Assembly (NCBI GenBank): GCA_030998225.1
Contig: JAPYXD010000704.1
Coordinates: 15,252,001-15,316,000 of the forward strand
Reading direction: 5' to 3'
DNA length: 64,000 nt
Origin: Diplolepis rosae
Lineage: Eukaryota > Arthropoda > Insecta > Hymenoptera > Diplolepididae
The notes under the pieces were generated by a model, which was given only the letters and a program-made list of their open reading frames with translations, was not told the DNA's origin and ran no database searches. The position numbers and the translations under genes were made by a program. Shown here in pieces: positions 49,592 to 64,000 of the stretch (the stretch's first letter is position 1; every line of letters begins with the position of its first letter).

Positions 49592-54659
<5,068 letters not shown>

Positions 54660-56737
54660 GGAAAATCTATTTTGAATATCCAATCAGGTTTAAGCGGATA
54701 TCATTTATTTGATATAATCATCATTTGGCAGATGGTTACTTGAACTATAATTACATTTATAAATAAATACAGTGTACAATATAAAGAATTCAATAAAACA
54801 TTTTTATTTATTTGAATATTTTGATTGTACAAATTCCATTCCATTCTCTGAGAAATTCAAAGTTATGGCACTAAAAAGAAACAATAAATATTATTTTAGC
54901 TTTTTTGGACTTTGTTAAACTCAAATCTCGTAATGTGTAAATTTATATAAAACGTCTTTAACGCCTTCGACGTTATAACGGTATTAATAATGCTTTTCGT
55001 CTAAATAATAACAGCAGCGACTAAAATAACTCAGGCTGACGTTTTTTCAAGAGACTAAAATCGCTTTGGCATCAAGTAACTAAAAGTATCTCAAAGTAGA
55101 ACACAAAAGTCGGGTTGTCGAATAATATAACTTCTTTCGGATGGAATTTAAACGAGTTCTCCATCACCTCGATCTATATGCAATGATCTTTGATCCTATT
55201 TTACATTCGATTGTGAGTCGAAGCGTAGATTTCGATCTTTCGAATAAATTTGAAAACGACGAACCGTTTGCATACATACCCACTTATTTATATATAGTTA
55301 TTATTTCGTAGTTACAACACTCAATAAATTTTCGAGAAAAATCAAATATACCTCATTTGCTAATTTAAATGGAAAAAAATGTTTAACTTATCACATAAAT
55401 ACTTTAAATCTTGATTACAAAAACTTAAATTATTATTTCGGTAGGAAATATTTTTGTAATTCATTATAACTATAAAAATATGCATAAAACAAATAACAAT
55501 AATCAACTAAAATCAAAATTATAAAAAATCGTCAAAATAAATTCTATCAATTCGCGATATGCCTTTATCCATTTATTCTTATGTAATATACTTATATGAA
55601 TATTATATATGAATATTAATTTTATTATTTTTTCGTTATTGTCGATTCACATTTACTTAGGCTAATTTGACTCTTGCGTTTTTGAAATTTGCACACACTA
55701 ACATTCATATTAAATATTTTTTAACAACTCAATGCGGCAGAAACTAGAAACACAAAAACGAAGGTCATTTTGTGATTGAACACATTTTGTAAATCTCATA
55801 ACGTGAAATTTTCTAATTTACAATAGTAAATAATTTTCCAAGTGTATTTCTGAGTGTTAAAAATTGGTGGGGACATAAGTCATTTTAGGTGGAGCTTTGG
55901 TAAATAATAATTCGCATTTTAGCAAAATAAGTGCACATGGAGGAATTTCACTCTATAAATGATAGCTATATAATTATTAAAAATTTGAATATTTTATCGG
56001 AATTGGTAATACTTCTAATAAAAAATTATTATTATAACAGAATAATAATGTATCAGGACTGACAACCAAAATAATATCTAATCTGGTTTCTACTTCTCAG
56101 TTAAAGTTTAAATTTCTCGCAACCAGCTTCTTGAATATTATTTTTTTTTTATTTAAAAGTATATACATTTTAAATGGTCCCGTTTTCTATTTTTTTGGTT
56201 CAAACCCCTTAAAAAATTATGGTAAAAATTGATTTTTTTTTCAGTTTTTGGTTTTAGATCTCAGTCCTGATTCTATTGACATTCAATTTGTTTGTAAATT
56301 TTGATTATTCTATTTTATCTTACTTTAGAGTTGATGTCCCCCACGTGAAAACTGTGCGTATATGTAATTTTTATATTCTAAATATATCACTTTCCAAATT
56401 TAAGCTACGATTGCTATAATGATTATCTAATAAAATTGCTACAACCTATGGCAAAAATCATTTATGCATGGCACAAGAGCTCTTTACTTTTCTATAATCA
56501 CATATATGGTCATTCGATACTTTTTGATCGAAAATATCCCTTAATTTAATCGTAGAAAAATCAAAACAAGATCAGCTTTACTAAACAAATTTTTCCTAGC
56601 AACAACTTTTACTACTCATCCTATTCCTGGTGTTCACTCTGTAATTCTGAAAAATAAAAATTCATTTTTACCATCAGTCAGTCACTTTACTTTGAATTTT
56701 CAAATATTTTAAAATTTTATCATAACAATTATTCCAC
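54660..56737. other. intergenic, convergent gene ends
   Basis: AT-rich, no supported frame. It should contain the 3' UTRs of the GH31 gene (plus strand) and of the zinc-finger gene (minus strand). Confidence 0.5.
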
Positions 56738-58729
56738 TTACGTCGTAGTGAGTATCTCGAGGATTTCTTCAGGGCTCTTCTTCATTTTTTTGAAGTTTGT
56801 CCAGTGACTTTTTGGGACCGTCCACTTCAAAAATATCTCGACATTCTTCTTTAAACTATCGATCTCCGAAACTTCTCCAACTTTAACCGGTTCTTTTCCC
56901 GCAGAAAGTAAAGAATCTTGAAGAACTGCATCAATTAGTCTTTTCCCAAAACCCAGTGCATCCAACCTCTCAGGTTTAGAAATCCTTTTTAGCAAAACTG
57001 CCAAAAGCAATCTTATCTTCTCAATCGGCATGACTCTATACTTCATTTTATTACTTGAAATTTCCACTTGATCTTCATCATCCGAGTTGACTTTGGAAGA
57101 AAGTCGACAAAGCTTTTGATGATTCTCCAAATCGCTCTTAATCCTGAAGAAGCTTTTGCATCTGGTGCAACAGTAGGGCTCATTCCTCCCATGAATGCAC
57201 TTCATATGTTTCTTCCAATGAGGCAGTTGTGTGAATCCAGCATTGCATTCTGCACATTTAAAAGGTCTTTCTCCGGTGTGTCTCCTGGTATGAAGTTTCA
57301 AAGCTGTCGAATGTGCAAACGCCTGCCAGCAGACGAGACATCTAAAAGGTCTTTGACCTGAATGTGTCCTCTGGTGAACAGTCAGTTGGGACTTCTGGGC
57401 AAATCTTTGGCCACAAGTTGCACAACCATGAGGTCGATCTTGAGCATGAGTCCTCATATGCTGAGGTAGATGACCTTTTAGAGTCTTATTACAAATCACA
57501 CAAAGAAAAGACTTTACGTCCTGATGAAGACACTCCATATGCTTCTTTAAAGCATCTCTTCGAACAAATCCTCTTCCACAAATTTCACACTTGTGATCTT
57601 TCTGTCCATTATGTCTCTTCATGTGCAGAGTTAAATTAGCAGCACATGTAAATGTACCAGAACAAAGTGCACAGTGATAAGGCTTCACCTGACTATGGGT
57701 TCTTCGATGTTGCACCAGTTGACCACCTCTAGCGAAGCTCTTATCACACTCTGAACATTTATAGGGCTTGAAGCCAGTGTGCGTCCTCACATGGAGTTTC
57801 AATCTCTCCTTGAGAGGAAATTCTTTCCCACACTCATCACATTTATAAAGAGGACCAGTTGCATGAGCAACTTTGTAATGGTTTCTTAAACCTCCACTGC
57901 CCTTGAATTTAGCATTGCAAGTTGAGCAAGTGTACTTCTTTGATTGTTTTTCTGGAGAGCTATTCCCCTTTTCTAAAGAATTTTTAAGGACTTCCGAAGG
58001 ACTTGGAGCTCTCTTGTGATCCTGTTCAATCACGTTATTGTTATCTTGCTTTAGAAGATAATTAGCTTGAATTATGGCATCGATCTTCTCTCTAAGATCC
58101 TTCTCAGGAGTCTCATCATTTTTCAAACAATCAGTTGTTTCTATTCCTTTCTTAGACACTTTATCATTTTCTAAATCATCTGGTGTGTTATAATCCTCAA
58201 GTTCTGATCCATGTTGAAACGCGTAGATCTCATCCTCTATTGAAGCTTCATTCAAGTAGTTTGAGTCGAGACTAGACTCATCATCTATCAGTCGGTCTTT
58301 CTCGCCCTTTTTAAGTCTTATGCTCTTTTTGATTTCTCTCTTATTCCTCAACTTTCTTTTTCCATTGCTTTTATTTTTCTCCTTATCTTTTACTCTTCTT
58401 GGTACTTTTTTAGCCAAGCTTTTAATCGGATAATCCGCAAAAGCTATTTCCTCATCTTCAAAATTCTTCGACTTGCAACTACCGTTCAGAGTCTCCAATT
58501 CATCAACTTTGTTATAGAAAACGAACTCTTGGGAATCAAATTCACTAACATTTACTTGAGAGAAACTACGCAAAGCTTTCAAAGCATCTGTAGTATCAGA
58601 ATCCGTGTCATCAGCTCTTTCTTGGATTCGAAATTGCTGAACTGGCAGTAATTCTGTCAACTGGACTTCCTCCTGAGGTTGATCCATTCCCGGGACCTGC
58701 TCTAATTCTATTTCCACGGTTTTAGTCAT
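56738..58729 (-). CDS. C2H2 zinc-finger protein, ten fingers, single coding exon
   Basis: 663 aa. The first true ATG is at 58729 (MTKTVEIELEQVPGMDQPQ); the codon three positions upstream is TTG. Residues 1-265 are acidic and Ser-rich with a basic patch (RRVKDKEKNKSNGKRKLRNK), a possible nuclear-localisation signal. Fingers run from about 268 to 545: YTCSTC, YKCDEC, YKCSEC, YHCALC, HKCEIC, FLCVIC (shortened), HGCATC, FRCLVC, FKCAEC and YCCTRC (last, C2HC). Linkers such as TGERPFKC and THTGFKPYKC are of the Krueppel type. A helical C-terminal tail (EKIRLLLAVLLKRISKP, FLKWTVPKSHW) has no recognised domain. It is a putative sequence-specific DNA-binding regulator. No BTB or ZAD domain is seen. 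Frames on the opposite strand are shadows. Confidence 0.92.
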   Translation of the reverse strand: MTKTVEIELEQVPGMDQPQEEVQLTELLPVQQFRIQERADDTDSDTTDALKALRSFSQVNVSEFDSQEFVFYNKVDELETLNGSCKSKNFEDEEIAFADYPIKSLAKKVPRRVKDKEKNKSNGKRKLRNKREIKKSIRLKKGEKDRLIDDESSLDSNYLNEASIEDEIYAFQHGSELEDYNTPDDLENDKVSKKGIETTDCLKNDETPEKDLREKIDAIIQANYLLKQDNNNVIEQDHKRAPSPSEVLKNSLEKGNSSPEKQSKKYTCSTCNAKFKGSGGLRNHYKVAHATGPLYKCDECGKEFPLKERLKLHVRTHTGFKPYKCSECDKSFARGGQLVQHRRTHSQVKPYHCALCSGTFTCAANLTLHMKRHNGQKDHKCEICGRGFVRRDALKKHMECLHQDVKSFLCVICNKTLKGHLPQHMRTHAQDRPHGCATCGQRFAQKSQLTVHQRTHSGQRPFRCLVCWQAFAHSTALKLHTRRHTGERPFKCAECNAGFTQLPHWKKHMKCIHGRNEPYCCTRCKSFFRIKSDLENHQKLCRLSSKVNSDDEDQVEISSNKMKYRVMPIEKIRLLLAVLLKRISKPERLDALGFGKRLIDAVLQDSLLSAGKEPVKVGEVSEIDSLKKNVEIFLKWTVPKSHWTNFKKMKKSPEEILEILTTT

Positions 58730-58773
58730 TTTTTCCAATTATTTGAGAAACTTAAGAGTGTTTAATGCTCGAT

Positions 58774-58803
58774 GGGTATGCTCGCTGAAGAACGAGCATA
58801 CCC
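58774..58803 (-). promoter_or_regulatory. 11-bp perfect hairpin in the zinc-finger leader
   Basis: GGGTATGCTCG, an 8-base loop, then CGAGCATACCC, 45-74 bp upstream of the ATG. If transcribed it would form a stable stem in the 5' UTR. Confidence 0.55.
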
Positions 58804-59039
58804 AATTATCAAATCCTCAATTGTCAATTAGAAAAACCTTTTTATAGAACTGATGATTCGGTTCTTTCAAATTCTCTTCATTTCTTTCCTCATTAGAGTC
58901 CTGTCTCGTATTTTCCAAGTCTGAAAAGTATTTCAATTTATTTTTTCCTAATGTACTGACAGTATATTTATTATAATAATTCTCTCTTGATGTCACTTTC
59001 CTGCAAAACACTTGTTTAATCCTTTTGAAGAACTACATA

Positions 59040-59760
59040 TGCAAACTCCACAACAATCAAAAGACTTCCTTCAAAGCAACCAGCTGTATCGAAATGACGG
59101 CTCACCTGGCAAGAATGTTCGCTTTATCTTCTTTTATCGGCTTGACTTTGTTTATAGGTAACACTCATACTGACACTCGGATCGAGGTCGTTATCGCGGA
59201 GCTTATCAGTCTCAGCGTTCTACAAATGCTGGGTTCTTAGCTTCGTCATTTTCTCTCGAGAAAAAAATCTGGCTTTGTTTTTCCGGATATCCGGAAAGGT
59301 GAGTTTCGTTCTCGTGCAGGCGTCGGAATCACCACTGCCGGAAGTGGTTGTTACACGAGGAGGAACTGAACTCTCTGACGTGTTCTCAATCAACTGAGGA
59401 TACGTCGACGAAGTCTTCATCGGGTATGTTCCTGCGGTTCGGGCGATTGCGCGCTTTTTCAGCGCAAGCGCAATCGTGGGTCGATAACAGGCGAGTCGAT
59501 TACGCTTTTCCAAATGCAACGAATCCCTTCTTCATTGCCCTCCAACTTTTCTCTCTTTTTTTTTCTTTTTCTTCTTCTTCTGGTTTTGTCAGTCAGTCCA
59601 TCTGTGACCTCTGACTTCCCCTTTCCTAGAGTCAATCTTCGGCAATTCGAAACCCGACCAACTTCTCTTAAGCGCCCCTCGACAATTCGTTTAGAAATTC
59701 AATCATCAGCAATGAATGACTAATAAATGGTTCCTTCCCTCCTCGGTCATCCGGCATCGA
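59040..59760. promoter_or_regulatory. GC-richer promoter-like region upstream of the zinc-finger gene
   Basis: This is the only CpG-containing, near-balanced stretch in the right third of the window. It holds the palindrome TTCCGGATATCCGGAA (59281-59296, two GGAA cores) and GCCGGAAGTGG (59337-59347), an ETS-type consensus. A plus-strand splice donor AAG-GTGAGT at 59294-59303 hints at a transcript starting here on the plus strand. Small frames on both strands are not convincing genes. Confidence 0.4.
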
Positions 59761-62700
59761 TGTCGCCCGGGAATTCCAATTCTGTACCGAATCCAACTTC
59801 TAACTCGCTCCCTAATCAAGTCGAGGAGTTACTTTAAATGAAACTATTCTTTCTTCTCCCTTTTTCTTTCAAGTCTAAGATTTTTTGATTAATTAAATAT
59901 TGTGTTGATTGAGAATTTTATGTTTATTCTTGAAAGCTCTTTTCCCTTTTTCAGCTTTTATTTAAATTGAAATCTTTGGTATATTAAATCTGACTTGTTA
60001 TCTTGTCGAAATCCCTGGCATGCAGCCTTGAGTTCGGCACATTGGCTTAAAGTCTAAGCTGATTACTTTGGTATTTGATTTCATAGAAGTCTTTTTTTTT
60101 CTGAGCTATTTTTCATTTTTATAGTTCACTTTGGTCTCATTATTTTCTTGAATTTCTTTACTGGGTTTATTTTTCTTTCTTATAGTGGCAAGTTGTGGCT
60201 TGACTAGACACTTTAAAAGTGTGTAAAAGCACAAAATGTGTATGATCCAGAAAAATTGATAGAATTGTTGAATGTGATTTTGCGTCTAATTAAGTGGTTC
60301 TATTTTGTACTGGTTATATTTTTGTTAAAGACAATGCTCCTTTAGTAGCCTAACTATGTTAGTAGCACTTTCTCTGTCTGAGGCCTTAATTAGCAAAAGG
60401 GGGAGCCCGTCACCAATCTGAAATAAATTAAAAATACCAAAGCCATTTTTTTGTCAAGTTCTACATTTACCCAAGCTAGTTATATGTATTTATAAGAATT
60501 GTAAGATAGAAGATGCATAATTATTAAATTTAGTATTGGGAAAGTTTTTTAGAAAAAGGAACTAATGTTAAAGCTATTCTGTGATGAATTATTTCGTTAC
60601 AATTGTTAATTAGAAAAATAAAATGTAATTTTTTTTAGTTTTATAAAATGACTAATTTCAAAATAAATATGAATAACTTTAGAGTAACTCAAATCGAAGT
60701 TACAATGTTACTGACGAATTGAAACTATGAATTGACACTAAATTGCATAATATATAATATGATATAATTCATCATTTTCATACTTTAAGTTTGGAAACAA
60801 ATATCTTTGCAAGATTTTTATTTTTATTAGGACATGATTAAGAATTTTACACCTTTCATTACAAGGTTTAATATTGGATAAACAATATTAAAAATTATCG
60901 AGGCTTTATTATTATCAATTTGGAGAAAAGAGACAGATTTTGAATGTTTTGTTGATTATATCCTTTAGAAAAGTATGATTTTTATTCAAATTTGCAGAAC
61001 ATTTTCCATTGTAAAATTAATGTCTGAAATAATAATTAGCTTTTTATATTAGAATTTTTAAGAAAATACCCTCAAAAGTTAAAATATCGAGAATCTTAAA
61101 TAATACGGAAATTCAATTTTATATTGTAAACCTCACAAATTAAATTATATACAATTAGTACTGAAAAATCTTTCAAAATATTGTAGCAATAGAACTTTTA
61201 TATTCTGAAAATTTGGTAATTTTTGAATAATAAAATTTTGTAGATTATTTTTCAATAAAATTTGCAAATTGCTATAGCCATAAACAAATGTTAATAAAAA
61301 AAATTGGCAATAACTTTAAAAACGTAGAGTAAAGTTCCAAATTTACATCACAAATTATTACAATAATATTAAATAATCTCCAACTTGTAAATATGTCCCG
61401 ACTTTGCTCAAAAGTTGAGTAAAGTTTCTCTAACCATTTTTCTCGGTCTACTATTAAGTTGTTTATTCACATACACGAGACCAAATACCTCAGCCAAATT
61501 TCGTCACGTCAAGGTCTTATATTATCAAATTTGTTTATTTTTTATTAATAATGTTTCAAATTCTTTAAATATTGAATTTTCAAGATACTTGAATTTTCAT
61601 TACATTACTAAATTTTACTAATACTCAATAATTTCGCTTACATATACAATATTTCAAATATTCAAACAATTTCTAACATTTTACAGTAATTAATCACAGC
61701 AAATAGTTGTAAAAACTAAAAGAAATTTTCAATGGTTTTTCAGATTTGATTACGTAATAATTTTTAATGGCAAGGGTGTAACAAACACTATACATTTTTT
61801 ATTCATCCTATTTCACTAAAATAAAAAGTGATTGAAATAAAAATTTGACATATTTTATTTAATTATAGAGTGAAATGAATTCATTAAAAGCAATTAAAGA
61901 ATTAATTAAAGTAATATTTAAATTTATGAAATATATACATAAATAAATTTATTCCAAAACAAATTTTCTAAAATCTCATGCTAGTGTTAATATAAAAAAA
62001 TCTGATTATCAGCCAAAATTCCTCAAGTGATCCCGCTTAAAAATCTTTTTTTTTTTAAATTAATTGAATTGTGGACCTTACTTAACTTACTTATAAGGCC
62101 TTGAACTCACTTTGCAAATTAATACAAAATTGGAATTTTTAAAACTTTATCTTAGCCTTCAATTTAAATAAAATATAGTTCAATTTTTTTTAAATCATGC
62201 ATTTCTTAAATTTGTTATTTTATTAGCAAAAATTTATCAATAATTTAGTCAAGAAAAACTACTGCGCAGAGGTTTTTTCCCCAAAATCATAATTTTTTGA
62301 AATTCTTGGAATATTTGCAATGATTTTATACAATATGTTATGGAATTACTCCTTTAATAATAATCATAATTATTAATTATAATTTTCCCAAAATAATGAA
62401 AAAATTTCCAATTTAATTCGGAAGTTAAATTTTCCTATAGACAAATAATGGAATTTTATCTACAAAACTATGAAATGGATTACAGCATTGACTAGTAAAA
62501 AAATTCTTTAAGATTATATTCACATCGCAATGTAACTCGTACGAAGTGTCGGGCAGAGGAATGCGTCATTGCTCTTTATCCTTTATTTTGACCCAAAAGC
62601 GTCTCATCCCAACTTTTTCGTTTATAGATTCTCTAAATGGAAATTATAAGCGTTTTTTGAAGTATAAAAGAAAATGATAAAATGCTATACTTGTAAATTT

Positions 62701-62974
62701 TGAATTTTAGATTATTTTTATTTTAATGTAAATTTTCAATAATTCAATTTTTTGCTGACTTAAAAAATACTTATAAAGACCTTTACAAATTATTTGATTG
62801 AAAAAAAATTTCGGATGTATATGATAGAAGTCTACTTCACAAAATTAAACTAATTTGAAACTCAATAATATTAATTCAAGTTGAAATATTTTGTTAATAA
62901 TTTTTTTTAAAGTACACATATATAAATGATTAATTGATGCAATTTCTCGGTTTTAAAAAAATACCATTGTTATA
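59761..62974. other. AT-rich non-coding stretch
   Basis: No frame above chance and no recognisable repeat boundary. It could be an intron of a plus-strand gene starting in the 59.3-kb promoter-like region, but no exon was found. Confidence 0.5.
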
Positions 62975-63115
62975 CTCTCTAAACCTAAATCAGTCAAAAT
63001 CTACTGATTATCAGTGAAATTTGACTGATTCAAATAGCTAAAAAGAGGTTACTGCGAATCGGTCAAGTTTCACCGATTACTTCAGTGAAAATTTGACTGA
63101 TTCAGATTTAGAGAG
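62975..63115. mobile_element. 141-bp MITE with TA target
   Basis: CTCTCTAAA.CTAAATCAGTC on the left and GACTGATTCAGATTTAGAG on the right, about 28 bp of inverted repeat with TA on both sides (62973-62974, 63116-63117). The repeated word CTGATT recurs inside. Confidence 0.75.
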
Positions 63116-64000
63116 TATTTTATTAGTTAACACGACATTTTTTTGTTAATGTTACCATCCGCATTATAATTTCTGCAATTTCTACTTCATGAAATAAAAA
63201 GCTTTAGTCATATAAATACTTTAAAATATATTAATTCACAGATGTTAGTAGACATGTAATAGTCTTAAAAGATTTACATATATCATAATCCTATCATCAA
63301 AATGTAGATTATCTCGAAATAAACGTATAGACATCAGTGTTGGTTTGTATAATGGAGTTGCTAACAAAATTACTGTTAGAGCAAATTTCGTAATGATTTC
63401 GTTACAATAAAAATAGTGGTAAAAATTTCCTATAAAATTTTTAAATTATTTTTCATTATTCGAAAATAATTTTAGGCTTCTAATGATCTTTCAATAATAT
63501 TTTTTCGTAAGAGCTTATATCTAAATCTATTAACCAAATAATTTTGTTGAGTCAATGAAATAATTTTTTGAATCAAATAAAAATTTTGTGATGCAAATGT
63601 AAATTACTTTTAAATATATTGTAATTCAATTTAAATAAAGAATCAAATATTTTACATAATTGCATTAAAAACTTGTTTAATTGTTGCAATTATTCCGCAC
63701 ACAGAAAAATTTGCTATAACCATGTAAAGTGAAAATTTTTTATTACACCACAAAGCATTAAATTTAAAGCTGTATTTAATTATAAAAAAAAAATATTTAA
63801 TTAAGGGGCTAAACCTATCTGAATTTTCAGGAAAATATTATACATTTTTTATTTGTTTAAGTGATGTTATACATCTTAAGAATGATATATAATATCTATT
63901 ACAAGCAAAATTTTAAAAATTTTAAACTTCAGTTGGATTAGCTAAACTGCCTTTGTTATCCTAAATCGAATTGCGTTTTTGAAAATAAGTATAGAGTATC
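63116..64000. other. no gene seen
   Basis: AT-rich sequence to the window end. Confidence 0.5.

Noticed and set aside
57068..57639. Two plus-strand ORFs of more than 90 codons inside the zinc-finger gene
   Set aside because: They are antisense shadows of the repeated finger codons; the minus-strand frame is continuous and has ten proper fingers.
58730..58738. A start three codons upstream of the zinc-finger ATG
   Set aside because: The codon there is TTG, not ATG; the first true ATG is at 58729.
59025..59240. A 71-aa plus-strand ORF upstream of the zinc-finger gene
   Set aside because: It has a hydrophobic patch but no family resemblance, and it lies in a probable promoter region.
60003..60060. 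A tRNA-like B-box word (GTCGAAATCCC)
   Set aside because: No A box at the right distance and no cloverleaf could be folded by eye.

Overview
The window is nuclear DNA of an animal, almost certainly an insect. It is AT-rich, has genes with short GT-AG introns, and is packed with mariner, hAT, piggyBac-like, Penelope-like and LINE elements. The transposon mix and small introns would fit a hymenopteran such as a wasp, but that is an inference. No prokaryotic or organellar genes, tRNA, rRNA or CRISPR array were seen.

Layout. 1-14.5 kb is transposon territory: a possible LTR-element end, a large foldback element (969-2486), a decayed hAT transposase, a decayed exon of an unidentified host gene (8907-9499) split by a hAT MITE, a complete but frameshifted mariner-like element (9852-11157), and a second transposase relic carrying a tiny TTAA element. 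14.5-18.0 kb is one Penelope-like retroelement with 649-bp inverted arms, each carrying a hammerhead-ribozyme-like motif. 18.7-19.6 kb is a deleted mariner with a MITE inside it.

20.0-30.1 kb (minus strand) is a five-exon gene for a secreted, catalytically dead trypsin-like protein. None of its exons exceeds 300 bp and all four introns are filled with transposons, so it is easily missed. 31.3-42.4 kb is again repeats: foldback copies, a LINE gag relic, satellite-like inverted repeats, a perfect 120-bp hairpin and multi-level nested elements.

42.9-54.7 kb (plus strand) holds two tandem GH31 alpha-glucosidase paralogues. Both reading frames were reconstructed exon by exon and close exactly: 1062 aa, membrane-anchored; and 905 aa, secreted. 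Their last eight introns coincide in position and phase, but the first seven introns of copy 2 are absent from copy 1. 56.7-58.7 kb (minus strand) is a single-exon ten-finger C2H2 zinc-finger protein, with a GC-rich leader and promoter-like region up to about 59.75 kb. From there to 64 kb I see only AT-rich non-coding DNA and one MITE.

How the genes relate: the two GH31 enzymes probably share alpha-glucoside digestion in different locations (cell surface versus lumen or secretion). The protease homologue is secreted. The zinc-finger gene is an unrelated putative regulator.
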